From Thalassotalea_B sp049613795 (GTDB lineage Bacteria; Pseudomonadota; Gammaproteobacteria; Enterobacterales; Alteromonadaceae): 54,896 nucleotides of DNA. The notes below the pieces were generated by a model. It saw nothing but the letters and a program-made list of their open reading frames with translations. It did no database searches and was not told where the DNA came from. Shown here piece by piece: positions 8,896 to 17,343 of this stretch. Both the position numbers and the translations under genes were made by a program. The DNA is taken from NCBI GenBank assembly GCA_049613795.1, contig JBMZCX010000006.1, forward strand, positions 1 through 54,896. The letters are read 5' to 3'. Position 1 is the first letter of the stretch; each line of letters starts with the position of its first letter.

Positions 8896-9780
8896 ATGAC
8901 AACAAAAGAATATGAAAACTATTATGTACCCGCCCAAAGTCACTGGCCAATTATTGGTGCAGTCGCATTATTTTTAATTGCGGTGGGTGCGGCAAATTAT
9001 GTGTCTGATATAAAAAATGCACAATCAGGTTTTGGTGGTTATGTCTTGATTGCAGGCATCGCATTAATTATTTATATGATGTTTGGTTGGTTTAATAATG
9101 TAATTACTGAATCAATGTCGGGTAAATATAGTAATCAAATGGATAACTCTTTTCGCCAAGGAATGAGTTGGTTTATTTTTTCAGAAGTAATGTTTTTTGC
9201 CGCTTTTTTTGGCGCTTTGCTTTATGCCAGAACGTTCTCTGTGCCGTGGTTAGACGGCGCCGGTAATAACGCTATGACAGGACAAGTGCTATGGCCTGAA
9301 TTTACGGCAACCTGGCCTTTACTGAAAACACCTGACGGCACAGAAACAACAGGTATGGGCTGGTATGGCTTACCGCTAATAAATACCATTTTATTATTAA
9401 CCTCTTCAGTCACGGCTCATTTTGCTCATGTTGCGTTAGAAAAAGATAAACGCGGACAATTAAAAGTGTGGTTAGGACTAACCGTTGTATTAGGTATGGT
9501 ATTTTTATATTGCCAAGGCTTAGAATACGCCCATGGCTATGCCGATGAAATGAAGCTTTATTTAACCAGTGGTATTTATGGTAATACTTTTTATATGCTG
9601 ACAGGCTTCCATGGCATGCATGTAACCTTAGGTACTATTATGTTATTGGTTATGCTTATTCGTGTATTTAAAGGGCATTTTACCCCGAAAAACCACTTTG
9701 CCTTTCAAGCGGCAAGTTGGTATTGGCACTTTGTTGATGTCGTATGGGTACTACTTTTTGTTTTTGTTTATATTTTATAA
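8896..9780 (+). CDS. ctaE: Cytochrome c oxidase subunit III
   Basis: A 294-residue seven-helix subunit III. It opens with the YYVPAQSHWPIIGA stretch typical of the family and contains SEVMFFAAFF, GFHGMHVTLG and WYWHFVDVVWV signatures. Subunit III stabilises the catalytic core and proton uptake. An AGGGGAAAG ribosome site precedes the ATG. A clear terminator follows, so this probably closes the first cox transcription unit. Confidence 0.97.
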   Translation: MTTKEYENYYVPAQSHWPIIGAVALFLIAVGAANYVSDIKNAQSGFGGYVLIAGIALIIYMMFGWFNNVITESMSGKYSNQMDNSFRQGMSWFIFSEVMFFAAFFGALLYARTFSVPWLDGAGNNAMTGQVLWPEFTATWPLLKTPDGTETTGMGWYGLPLINTILLLTSSVTAHFAHVALEKDKRGQLKVWLGLTVVLGMVFLYCQGLEYAHGYADEMKLYLTSGIYGNTFYMLTGFHGMHVTLGTIMLLVMLIRVFKGHFTPKNHFAFQAASWYWHFVDVVWVLLFVFVYIL

Positions 9781-9801
9781 AAATATTTAGTCTTAATAAT
9801 T

Positions 9802-9830
9802 AAACGCTCTAGTGATATAGAGCGTTTTTT
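9802..9830 (+). terminator. Rho-independent terminator after cox subunit III
   Basis: The perfect 10-bp arms AAACGCTCTA and TAGAGCGTTT enclose a six-base loop and end in a run of T residues. The DUF2909 gene converges from the other side, and the AAA on the left arm lets it act in both directions. Confidence 0.9.
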
Positions 9831-9832
9831 AT

Positions 9833-10042
9833 TTAAAAGGGACGAGGATTTGGTGTAATAACACCCGTGAGAATGCCGACCAGTAATAGAAGTACAATAG
9901 CAATAGATGTCATTACTCTGCGGCCAATAAATTTAGACATATTAGGTTGATCAGGATCTTGCTTATTCATGATGAATAATGCACGAAATAAGTTGTAAAT
10001 CATGAACGCGAGTAACCCGACAATAATGATTTTAATAAGCAT
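9833..10042 (-). CDS. DUF2909-family small twin-helix membrane protein
   Basis: A 69-residue protein with two hydrophobic helices (about 2-25 and 43-62) separated by a short polar loop with KQDPDQPNM. This is the pattern of the DUF2909 twin-transmembrane family that often accompanies cox clusters in gammaproteobacteria. An AGGGG ribosome site precedes the start on the reverse strand. It faces away from SURF1 with a 27-base shared gap. Function is unknown, and an accessory role in oxidase assembly is only an inference from context. Confidence 0.8.
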   Translation of the reverse strand: MLIKIIIVGLLAFMIYNLFRALFIMNKQDPDQPNMSKFIGRRVMTSIAIVLLLLVGILTGVITPNPRPF

Positions 10043-10069
10043 ATAACCCCTCTTGTTGTAATAGTTATT

Positions 10070-10843
10070 ATGAAGTTAACACAATTACGTTTGTATATTA
10101 GCCAATTAAATTGGCTTATGGTTCTTTTTACTTTGCTTGTCTTTGGTGGATTAATCAAGCTTGGCTTATGGCAAAGTGATCGGGCGGTAGAAAAAGAGCA
10201 GCGCATTGCAACTATTGCGTCTTATCAAAACAAAAAAGCGTTGACCTATCAATCTTTTCAACAAATACAGAAAACATTAACCAATATTAATGATCTACCG
10301 TTGGTATTAACGGGTAGTTTTAATCCTAAACACGTATTTCTATTAGATAATCAAACCTATAAAGGGCGATTAGGGTATCGTGTGTTACAAGTATTATCGT
10401 TTGATGACGTTAATGTATTAGTTAATTTGGGGTGGGTACAAGGCTCCATAAATCGCAATATTTTACCTGAAATAGAACCACTTTCTGGTATTCATACTTT
10501 CAAAAGTAATGTCCGTATTATCGATAAAGGGATTGTCTTAAGTGAGCAGTATTATAATGATCTTTCGTGGCCATTACGTGTTCAGCAACTTGAATTGAAC
10601 AAATTTTCACAAATTATTGGTCAAAAGCTATTGCCCTTTGTAGCTTACTTAGATAAAACAGAGGGTATAGGTTTTGAAAAAAACTGGCAGCCTATTGTTA
10701 TGCCGCCTGAAAAGCATCGAGGATATGCATTTCAATGGTTTAGTTTGGCCATTGCTTGGTTGATGTTAATGATTAGTTCGAGTGTCTATTGGGCTCGACA
10801 AGATCTGCATAATAGTCACAACAATAATAAAAATAAGGGTTAA
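10070..10843 (+). CDS. SURF1-family cytochrome oxidase assembly protein
   Basis: A 257-residue membrane protein with the SURF1 layout: an N-terminal helix followed by LGLWQSDRAVEK, a soluble periplasmic domain and a C-terminal helix (about residues 222-242). The second family signature, GYAFQWFSLAIAW, immediately precedes the last helix. SURF1/Shy1 proteins help insert heme A into subunit I. No strong ribosome site is visible before the ATG. The downstream gene begins one base after the stop. Confidence 0.92.
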   Translation: MKLTQLRLYISQLNWLMVLFTLLVFGGLIKLGLWQSDRAVEKEQRIATIASYQNKKALTYQSFQQIQKTLTNINDLPLVLTGSFNPKHVFLLDNQTYKGRLGYRVLQVLSFDDVNVLVNLGWVQGSINRNILPEIEPLSGIHTFKSNVRIIDKGIVLSEQYYNDLSWPLRVQQLELNKFSQIIGQKLLPFVAYLDKTEGIGFEKNWQPIVMPPEKHRGYAFQWFSLAIAWLMLMISSSVYWARQDLHNSHNNNKNKG

Positions 10844-10844
10844 T

Positions 10845-11405
10845 ATGTCGGCTTTAAAATTAACAAAATCACGTCGGTTATTATTACTAGTAATTGGCGT
10901 ATTTGTTTTGCCTGTGGTGCTTGCAAAACTGGCTTTAAATGAACAATGGTTTGATTACGGGGTAACTAACCAAGGGGAATTAGTGGGTAATGAACTTACG
11001 TTAACTGACTTGGGGTTAAAGCCTGAACAATTTAACCAACAATGGTTAATGCTAGTGAACCTACCTGAAAAATGCGATGATTTTTGTCAAAAGACCTTAT
11101 TAATTATCAATAATGCTTATACGCTTTTAGGTAAAGAAATTCCTCGTGTAACGCCTGTTGCGCTTATTGAAAATAATCAGGCTGATATAACATACCAAGC
11201 AATGCACCATAAAAAGTGGCAAGCTTATGCGTTACCTGAAGAAGCCAAGAAAGTATTAGATCATCAACAGTTATTAATTGTTGATCCACTGAGTAATATT
11301 GTTTTGTCTTATCCATTACCGACAGAAGAAGCCGAAGTAAATAAACTTGGTAAAGCGGTAATTGCCGACATGAAAAAATTATTGAAATATTCAAGGATTG
11401 GCTAA
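10845..11405 (+). CDS. Membrane-anchored Sco/thioredoxin-like protein of the cox locus
   Basis: A 186-residue protein from the ATG at 10845, one base after the SURF1 stop. A longer reading begins at 10782 inside SURF1 but has no support. It has one N-terminal helix (about residues 10-29) and then a soluble domain. The segment MLVNLPEKCDDFCQK has a CxxxC spacing like the CPDVCP metal site of Sco proteins but lacks its prolines. The DQQL-LIVDP region resembles a thioredoxin-fold strand. I infer a copper or redox role in oxidase assembly. Weak family recognition, strong context. Confidence 0.65.
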   Translation: MSALKLTKSRRLLLLVIGVFVLPVVLAKLALNEQWFDYGVTNQGELVGNELTLTDLGLKPEQFNQQWLMLVNLPEKCDDFCQKTLLIINNAYTLLGKEIPRVTPVALIENNQADITYQAMHHKKWQAYALPEEAKKVLDHQQLLIVDPLSNIVLSYPLPTEEAEVNKLGKAVIADMKKLLKYSRIG

Positions 11406-11406
11406 A

Positions 11407-12414
11407 ATGAGAGATGATAAAAAAAAGAACATCCGTAATTTAGTGTTGATCAGTATTTTCTTAGCTATTGTAGTGGTTAGTTTAGGGGCTTATACGCGCT
11501 TAACACATGCAGGATTAGGCTGCCCTGACTGGCCTGGTTGTTATGGCTTACTTGATGTTCCAGAAACATCTGAACAGATTAAACATGCCGAATCAGCATT
11601 CCCTGAACGACCAGTTGAACCTGAAAAAGCATGGAATGAAATGATCCATCGCTATTTTGCTGGCACACTGGGTTTATTTATTTTGGCTATCGCTTTTCTT
11701 TCTATTAAACATCGTAACGAAGGAACACCTGTTTTTTTGCCCTTGTTAATATTGCTGGTGGTGATATTTCAGGCCGCCTTAGGTATGTGGACCGTTACCT
11801 TAATGCTGATGCCAATTGTTGTAATGGGGCATTTGCTCGGCGGTTTTACCACACTGTGTTTGCTGTTTTTATTGTACCTTCGATTAGATCCCTACCGAGT
11901 GCCCGGTGGTGATATTCGTGTTCGTCGATATTACCGCTTTGGTATATTAGGTATTTTAATTTTAACAACACAAATAGCGTTAGGCGGTTGGACGTCTTCA
12001 AACTATGCAGCATTAGTGTGTGTCGAGTTGCCAATTTGCCAAGGTAATTGGGTTGAAGAACTGAATTTTGAAGACTCATTTGATCCTATACCACCACAAC
12101 GTGACAGCTATGAATATGGGCATTTTGAGCATGATGAGCGGGTAACCATCCATGTGGTTCATCGTGTAGGTGCTATTATCACTACACTGTATTTATTGTG
12201 GCTGACTATTAGTATATTTATTAAAGCGGAAACCGCCTTTTTTAAGAAAATGGCGGTAGCGGTGCAGGTATTCTTATTTGCACAAGTAGGTTTAGGGGTA
12301 AGTAATATTGTATTTTCATTACCTCTATCAGTAGCCGTGGGACATAACATTGTTGCCGCAGGTTTAATGTTGATGTTAATTGGATTAACTTATAGTTTAG
12401 CGCGAAAAGCGTAG
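11407..12414 (+). CDS. ctaA: Heme A synthase (CtaA/Cox15)
   Basis: It oxidises the C8 methyl of heme O to give heme A for subunit I. The eight-helix protein shows the family marks: GAYTRLTHAGLGCPDWPGC, EMIHRYFAGTLG (first heme-ligand His region), MGHLLGG and VHVVHRVGA-type His sites in the second half. I choose ATG at 11407 because AGGA at 11394-11397 is spaced nine bases away. A TTG at 11398 would add three residues and have no spacing. The upstream gene stops just before it. Confidence 0.96.
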   Translation: MRDDKKKNIRNLVLISIFLAIVVVSLGAYTRLTHAGLGCPDWPGCYGLLDVPETSEQIKHAESAFPERPVEPEKAWNEMIHRYFAGTLGLFILAIAFLSIKHRNEGTPVFLPLLILLVVIFQAALGMWTVTLMLMPIVVMGHLLGGFTTLCLLFLLYLRLDPYRVPGGDIRVRRYYRFGILGILILTTQIALGGWTSSNYAALVCVELPICQGNWVEELNFEDSFDPIPPQRDSYEYGHFEHDERVTIHVVHRVGAIITTLYLLWLTISIFIKAETAFFKKMAVAVQVFLFAQVGLGVSNIVFSLPLSVAVGHNIVAAGLMLMLIGLTYSLARKA

Positions 12415-12422
12415 GGGATATT

Positions 12423-13334
12423 ATGAGTAATGTAACAACATCGGAATTATCGACAACAGCTACGTCTCAAACAACGTGGCGTGATTATTATGAAATAACC
12501 AAGCCAAGAGTGGTGGCATTATTAGTGCTAACGGCATTAGTGGGTATGTGCTTATCGGTACCGGGCGCTATTCCATGGCAATTATTAATACCAGCTATGT
12601 TGGGTATTGGCATGCTATCTTCGGCGGCCGCAGCAATTAATCATATTTGTGATGAGCGTATTGACAGTATTATGGGGCGAACGCATAACCGTCCGCTGCC
12701 TAATGGGCGATTATCAACAAGAAACGCAATAACATTTGCAGCATTACTCGCCATTTTAGGCTTTGTGATGCTTTATGCTTTAGTTAATCCATTAACCGCA
12801 TGGCTTACCTTATCGGGGTTAGTGGGGTACGGTTTTGTTTATACCATGTATTTAAAACGCGCTACGCCACAAAATATTACTATTGGTGGGCTCGCTGGTG
12901 CAATTCCTCCCTTGTTAGGCTGGACGGCAATGACAAATGAAATTCACCCTAACGCCTTATTACTTGTTTTATTAATATTTACTTGGACACCACCGCATTT
13001 TTGGGCGTTAGCTATTCATCGTAAAGATGATTATGCCAAAGTAAATATTCCAATGCTGCCGGTAACGCATGGCGTTAATTTTACTAAAACACAAATATTG
13101 TTATATACCATTTTACTCTTTGTTGTGGGCTTATTACCTTATTTAGTGGGCATGAGTAACTGGCTTTATTTAATTGGTGCAGTGGTGTTGAACTTAGGCT
13201 TTTTTGTTTATGCGTGGAAGCTAAAATTTAATGCCGATGAAAATACCGCGATGGACACCTTTAAATTTTCAATTATTCATTTAATGGCGCTGTTCGTTAT
13301 ATTGCTGTTAGATCACTACTTATTACCCGTTTAA
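12423..13334 (+). CDS. ctaB: Protoheme IX farnesyltransferase (heme O synthase)
   Basis: A UbiA-superfamily prenyltransferase of 303 residues that converts heme B to heme O, the substrate of the CtaA encoded just upstream. Nine hydrophobic helices are predicted. The first Asp-rich motif appears as NHICDERIDSIMGRTHNRPLP and the second as the HRKDDYAKVNIPMLP region. It starts eight bases after ctaA behind a GGGGA ribosome site, so heme O and heme A synthesis are probably co-translated. Confidence 0.97.
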   Translation: MSNVTTSELSTTATSQTTWRDYYEITKPRVVALLVLTALVGMCLSVPGAIPWQLLIPAMLGIGMLSSAAAAINHICDERIDSIMGRTHNRPLPNGRLSTRNAITFAALLAILGFVMLYALVNPLTAWLTLSGLVGYGFVYTMYLKRATPQNITIGGLAGAIPPLLGWTAMTNEIHPNALLLVLLIFTWTPPHFWALAIHRKDDYAKVNIPMLPVTHGVNFTKTQILLYTILLFVVGLLPYLVGMSNWLYLIGAVVLNLGFFVYAWKLKFNADENTAMDTFKFSIIHLMALFVILLLDHYLLPV

Positions 13335-13368
13335 TTGCTCAGAAAAGCTTTAAGGTGCTATTTTTTAC

Positions 13369-14001
13369 ATGAATAAAGTATTAATTGTTATTGTGGCGGT
13401 AGTGGCGCTGGCGTGCGGTTTATTTGTTTTTAAATCAACATCGCAGTTAGCACAACCTGAATTTTCGCTTTATTATCAGCAGCCCAGAAATATAAAGCCT
13501 TTTTCATTAAATGATCATACAGGACAAGCGTTTACCAATAGGGAGCTTGAAGGAAAATGGTCTTGGCTGTTTTTTGGTTATACATCGTGTCCCGATGTTT
13601 GCCCAACAACACTGCAAGAACTTAACTTCAATTACAGCGACATTAAAAAGATTAGTAACAATAGCCAGGTGTTATTAGTATCGGTTGATCCTAAGCGCGA
13701 TACACAAGAAAAATTATCTCAATACATTGGTTACTTTAATCGCGAATTTATAGCACTTACCGCGGATCATGGGCATCTATTCCCATTCGCTCGTAATTTA
13801 GGGTTGATGTACGCGATTGCAGATGACTCAAGTGAAGAAAATTATTTGGTTGATCATAGTGCGTCAATTGTACTGGTTAATCCGAAAGGAAAAATTGCTG
13901 CGATATTTAAACCGCAGCATGAACTAGGGCAAGTACCTGTGATTGATGGTGGCCAACTAGTGAGTGATTTTGAAAAAATAGTGGCTTTGTATAAGCATTA
14001 A
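13369..14001 (+). CDS. Sco1/SenC-family copper chaperone
   Basis: A 210-residue protein anchored by one N-terminal helix, with a thioredoxin-fold periplasmic domain. The copper site CPDVCP (Cys74, Cys78) and the downstream DHSASIVLV His are present. Sco proteins metallate or reduce the CuA site of subunit II. It closes the cox locus 34 bases after heme O synthase. Its 3' end overlaps the convergent polysaccharide deacetylase by four bases, and no terminator is seen between them. Confidence 0.95.
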   Translation: MNKVLIVIVAVVALACGLFVFKSTSQLAQPEFSLYYQQPRNIKPFSLNDHTGQAFTNRELEGKWSWLFFGYTSCPDVCPTTLQELNFNYSDIKKISNNSQVLLVSVDPKRDTQEKLSQYIGYFNREFIALTADHGHLFPFARNLGLMYAIADDSSEENYLVDHSASIVLVNPKGKIAAIFKPQHELGQVPVIDGGQLVSDFEKIVALYKH

Positions 14002-15056
14002 AGCGCGTACCATTGTTTATCTTTCGTTAGAATAAACCAAGGCTTCGAATACCAATAATAACGCCCTGATTGGCTAATGCTTGGCGCGGTACAGTTACAA
14101 CGAACACGCCCTGTGGGTAATGTCTTATTGAAATTAATGGTGAAGCTAGTCTCGTTTTGCCATTCAACTTTTTGTTTACCTAAACCTGAAACATAACAGT
14201 TCAGTTGCGATTGTTTAAAATCGTTAATTACAATGTTAAAGGTGACAGATTTTAATGTTTCTTGTGGGTATATCGTTTGAGCGTGTTGGCTGTTAAGTGA
14301 AACAGTAAAAGGCAATGAATAAAGTTTATCACGTAAGCTTGAAATTTTGTCGTATGGCTTAGACGCAGGAAACCGAGGAACATTAGTTAAATCGGTTGCT
14401 AAGCTCACCGCGCCACTTTGCTGGCTAAAGGCAATAAAGTCATTTTTCTTAAGCCATGCTTGTATTTCAGGCGTAAATTCACCATATGGGTAAGCGAAAT
14501 AGCGCCAGCTTTGTCCTGTTTTTTCTTCAATAATCTTTTCTGATGTAAGCAAGTCTCCCGTTAGCTTTTCACGCCATTCATTAGGCTTACTAGCATCGAC
14601 TAAGCGAGCAATAGAATCATGCTCTAATCCGTGATTAGCGATTATGACTCCTTCATCAGCCATTGCTTTAAGTTGGAGCCAATTTAAGTAGCCATGACCG
14701 CCTCGCTCAACAATATTAGGGTTAATGAAAATGGTAAAAGGGTAATTAAATTTGTCGAGGATTGGTTTACCCTGCGTTAGAATATCGAGGTAAGCATCGT
14801 CAAAGGTTATCGCAACGGTTTTATCTTTTAATGGCTGCTTCTTCAATATGGAATTCATTAATTCTGATAAAGGTACTACATTAAAATGATTATCGGCTAA
14901 ATATTGTAGATGCGCTTCAAATTGTTGTGGTGAAATACTGGTACTTTCAGGTGTTTCATTACTGACATGGTGATACTGTAAAATAACCGCAGCTTGTACG
15001 GTTTGGCTAATCATCAATAGCAGTAATACCGCCATTTTCTTTAATCGAAATAACAT
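13998..15056 (-). CDS. Secreted polysaccharide deacetylase family protein
   Basis: A 352-residue exported protein with a signal peptide ending near TVQA. A NodB-type carbohydrate esterase domain spans about residues 60-240. It shows VAITFDDAYLD (catalytic base and metal Asp), ANHGLEHDSIA (an NHxLxHxS variant of the metal His motif) and FAYPYGEFTPE. The last 100 residues form a beta-rich extension with several Cys residues. This resembles PgaB-like N-terminal domains and single-domain deacetylases, but no poly-N-acetylglucosamine genes are adjacent, so the substrate is open. Confidence 0.88.
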   Translation of the reverse strand: MLFRLKKMAVLLLLMISQTVQAAVILQYHHVSNETPESTSISPQQFEAHLQYLADNHFNVVPLSELMNSILKKQPLKDKTVAITFDDAYLDILTQGKPILDKFNYPFTIFINPNIVERGGHGYLNWLQLKAMADEGVIIANHGLEHDSIARLVDASKPNEWREKLTGDLLTSEKIIEEKTGQSWRYFAYPYGEFTPEIQAWLKKNDFIAFSQQSGAVSLATDLTNVPRFPASKPYDKISSLRDKLYSLPFTVSLNSQHAQTIYPQETLKSVTFNIVINDFKQSQLNCYVSGLGKQKVEWQNETSFTINFNKTLPTGRVRCNCTAPSISQSGRYYWYSKPWFILTKDKQWYAL

Positions 15057-15134
15057 TTTCTGTGCCTTTGTAGCGCAATAATAATTAATAATAGCGTGTT
15101 AGCTGAATTTAATTAAATAAAAGGATCAAATTAG

Positions 15135-16499
15135 TTGCAACTATCCGTTTCTTTACCGCATAAGCAATTATTTGCTTTAGCGCTACCTATGATTTTTTCT
15201 AATATTACTGTGCCTTTATTGGGCATGGTAGATACTGCGGTTATTGGGCATTTGCCTGACGCTTATTTTCTAGGGGGCAGTACTGTTGGCGCGGTTGTGA
15301 TCACTTTTATTATTTGGCTGTCAGGCTTTTTACGCATGTCAACAACTGGGCTAGCAGCACAAGCTTTTGGGCAAAACTCGGCGAAACAAAGCCAATTAGT
15401 GTTATTACGAGGGCTGGTCGTTGCGTTATGCATAGGGGTTACTATTATTGTGTTTCAGAGCCCTTATATATCAAGTGCATTATATTTTGCAGGTGGCTCA
15501 GAACAAGTACAATTTTATGCGCGTGAATATAGTGAAATTAGAGTTTATGGCGTGCCTGCAGCTATTGCTAATGTAGTTATTCTTGGGTGGTTACTCGGTA
15601 ATCATCGAGCAAAAGCCGTTATGTGGCTTTTAATTGTTACCAACCTAGTCAACCTTAGCTTAGATTTACTTTTTGTTTGGGGCTTTGAATGGCAAGTTAA
15701 AGGCGTGGCGTGGGCAACATTGATTGCAGAGTACTCTGGGTTGTTAATGGGTTGTTTGATTATTTATTTAGGGAAAACTGATACCGATAATGCTAATCAG
15801 TCGTGGCGTATTGTTACTTGGCTGGAAGTATTTAACAAGCATGCACTGGTTAAATATTTTAAGCTTAATCGTGACATTTTATTGCGTACATTGTCGTTAC
15901 AGGCGTGCTTTATTTTTATTACCTTTCAAGGGGCAAAGTTAGGGGACGAAGTAGTTGCCGCTAATGCTATTTTAATGAATTTCCTTTTATTAATTTCATT
16001 TGGATTAGACGGTATTGCTAATGCTGCAGAAGTGATGGTCGGTAAAGCGAATGGCGCTAATAGAACGCTTGCTTTGAAGCAGGCGGTATTGGTTTCTGCT
16101 ATTTGGACGTTAATGTTCGCTGTGTTGTATAGCGTGATTTTTTTAGTATTTGGACAGCATTTAATTACCATCATATCGAATATCGAAAGTGTTGTTATGC
16201 TGGCAAATACTTACTTACCTTGGATTATTATTTTGCCATTAGTAGCGTGTAGCTGTTACTTGCTTGATGGTATTTATATTGGTCTTATGAATTCGAAAAT
16301 TATGCGCAACACGATGATGATATCAACTTTCTTGGTGTTTTTTCCTACGTGGTGGTTGTTACAAGCATTAGGAAACCATGGGCTGTGGGGCGCATTTTTA
16401 TTATTTATGTTAGCGAGGGGAGTTACTCTGGCGTGGCATTTCTATTTTTATGTGTGGAAAGGACTTAACTCTTCTCACACTAAAGGTGATGAAGCCTAA
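15135..16499 (+). CDS. dinF: DinF, MATE-family efflux protein
   Basis: A 454-residue, twelve-helix MATE transporter. The opening ALPMIFSNITVPLLG, the VDTAVIGHL segment and FLRMSTTGLAAQAFG match DinF closely. The start is TTG at 15135, with AAGGA at 15121-15125. The first in-frame ATG would delete part of the first helix. In E. coli dinF is in the lexA operon and protects against oxidants and bile salts. Here it is separated from lexA, and I found no SOS box just upstream, so SOS control may have been lost. Confidence 0.93.
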   Translation: MQLSVSLPHKQLFALALPMIFSNITVPLLGMVDTAVIGHLPDAYFLGGSTVGAVVITFIIWLSGFLRMSTTGLAAQAFGQNSAKQSQLVLLRGLVVALCIGVTIIVFQSPYISSALYFAGGSEQVQFYAREYSEIRVYGVPAAIANVVILGWLLGNHRAKAVMWLLIVTNLVNLSLDLLFVWGFEWQVKGVAWATLIAEYSGLLMGCLIIYLGKTDTDNANQSWRIVTWLEVFNKHALVKYFKLNRDILLRTLSLQACFIFITFQGAKLGDEVVAANAILMNFLLLISFGLDGIANAAEVMVGKANGANRTLALKQAVLVSAIWTLMFAVLYSVIFLVFGQHLITIISNIESVVMLANTYLPWIIILPLVACSCYLLDGIYIGLMNSKIMRNTMMISTFLVFFPTWWLLQALGNHGLWGAFLLFMLARGVTLAWHFYFYVWKGLNSSHTKGDEA

Positions 16500-16506
16500 A
16501 AACTAA

Positions 16507-16533
16507 AAGGCCAGCTTATATAAAGTTGGCCTT
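16507..16533. terminator. Hairpin between convergent dinF and nfuA
   Basis: AAGGCCAGCTT and AAGTTGGCCTT pair with one wobble around a short loop. On the reverse strand the right side continues into TTTTAGTTTTT, so it fits an nfuA terminator best. It may also stop dinF transcription. Confidence 0.75.
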
Positions 16534-16557
16534 GAATACGGTGAGAATAATTGGCTC

Positions 16558-17136
16558 TTAGTAGTACGAGTGCTCGCCACGTTCATGTTCGGTCATATCG
16601 CGAACACCTTTAATTTCGCCTGCCATGGTTTCGAGTAGCTGCTTTTCTATGCCGTCTTTAACGGTAACGTCAATTTGACTACAACCGTTACAACCACCAC
16701 CAAATTGTAATACCACGTAGCCGTCATCGGTAATTTCCATTAGTGTACATTCACCGCCATGCCCAGCAAGTTGTGGATTAACTTCGGTTTTTAGAAAGTA
16801 ATCAACCCGATCAAATAAAGGCGCATCGTCAGCGACTTTCTTTAATTTAGCATTCGGTGCTTTTAAGGTAAGTTGAGAGCCCATTTGGTCGGAAGTAAAA
16901 TCAATTTCTGCTTCTTCAAGAAAAGGCTTGCTGTCAGCATCAATGTAAGCGGAAAAGTGTTCGAAAGGTAACATAATATCGTCTTTTTCAACAGAGTCTG
17001 CTGGGCAATACGATACGCCACACTCGGCAGAGGTTGTGCCAGGGTTTACCACAAACACACGAATGCTAGTGCCTTCAGCTTGTTGAGATAAAAGTTTTAC
17101 AAAATGGGCTTGAGCTGTTTCTGAAATAGTGATCAT
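16558..17136 (-). CDS. nfuA: Fe-S biogenesis protein NfuA
   Basis: An iron-sulfur carrier that passes 4Fe-4S clusters to target enzymes under stress. The 192-residue protein has an N-terminal degenerate A-type scaffold domain (about 1-100) and a C-terminal Nfu domain. Its cluster-binding CNGC is at Cys149 and Cys152, the same numbers as in E. coli NfuA. In E. coli nfuA neighbours gntX and bioH. Here an M14 peptidase gene has come between them. Transcribed away from that peptidase. Confidence 0.97.
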   Translation of the reverse strand: MITISETAQAHFVKLLSQQAEGTSIRVFVVNPGTTSAECGVSYCPADSVEKDDIMLPFEHFSAYIDADSKPFLEEAEIDFTSDQMGSQLTLKAPNAKLKKVADDAPLFDRVDYFLKTEVNPQLAGHGGECTLMEITDDGYVVLQFGGGCNGCSQIDVTVKDGIEKQLLETMAGEIKGVRDMTEHERGEHSYY

Positions 17137-17175
17137 AATGCTAAGTTCGCTTTCTTTAAGAATAAAATACCGACA

Positions 17176-17202
17176 GATACCTGAGTAATTTACTCAAGTA
17201 TC
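17176..17202. promoter_or_regulatory. 27-bp near-perfect dyad in the nfuA/M14 divergent region
   Basis: The arms GATACCTGAGTAA and TTACTCAAGTATC are inverted repeats with one mismatch and one central base. The site lies 40 bases upstream of the nfuA start and 142 bases before the peptidase start. Almost no room for a loop suggests a protein-binding operator rather than a terminator. I do not recognise the regulator. Confidence 0.5.
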
Positions 17203-17343
17203 GCTATTTTACTCCGCGTATTAGTCAGACTCAAGTGATTAAATATCCCTTAGACGATATAATCGCCTGAAAATTGAGACTTTACGCTAGCAGTACCAAT
17301 TATACTTTGGTATTTTGGCGGTAAGTTATTGAGGAATATCGTT

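Noticed and set aside
10782..10844. Extended N terminus of the Sco-like cox gene into SURF1
   Set aside because: It would overlap SURF1 by over 60 bases and add residues unlike a signal anchor. The ATG at 10845 directly after the SURF1 stop is more natural.
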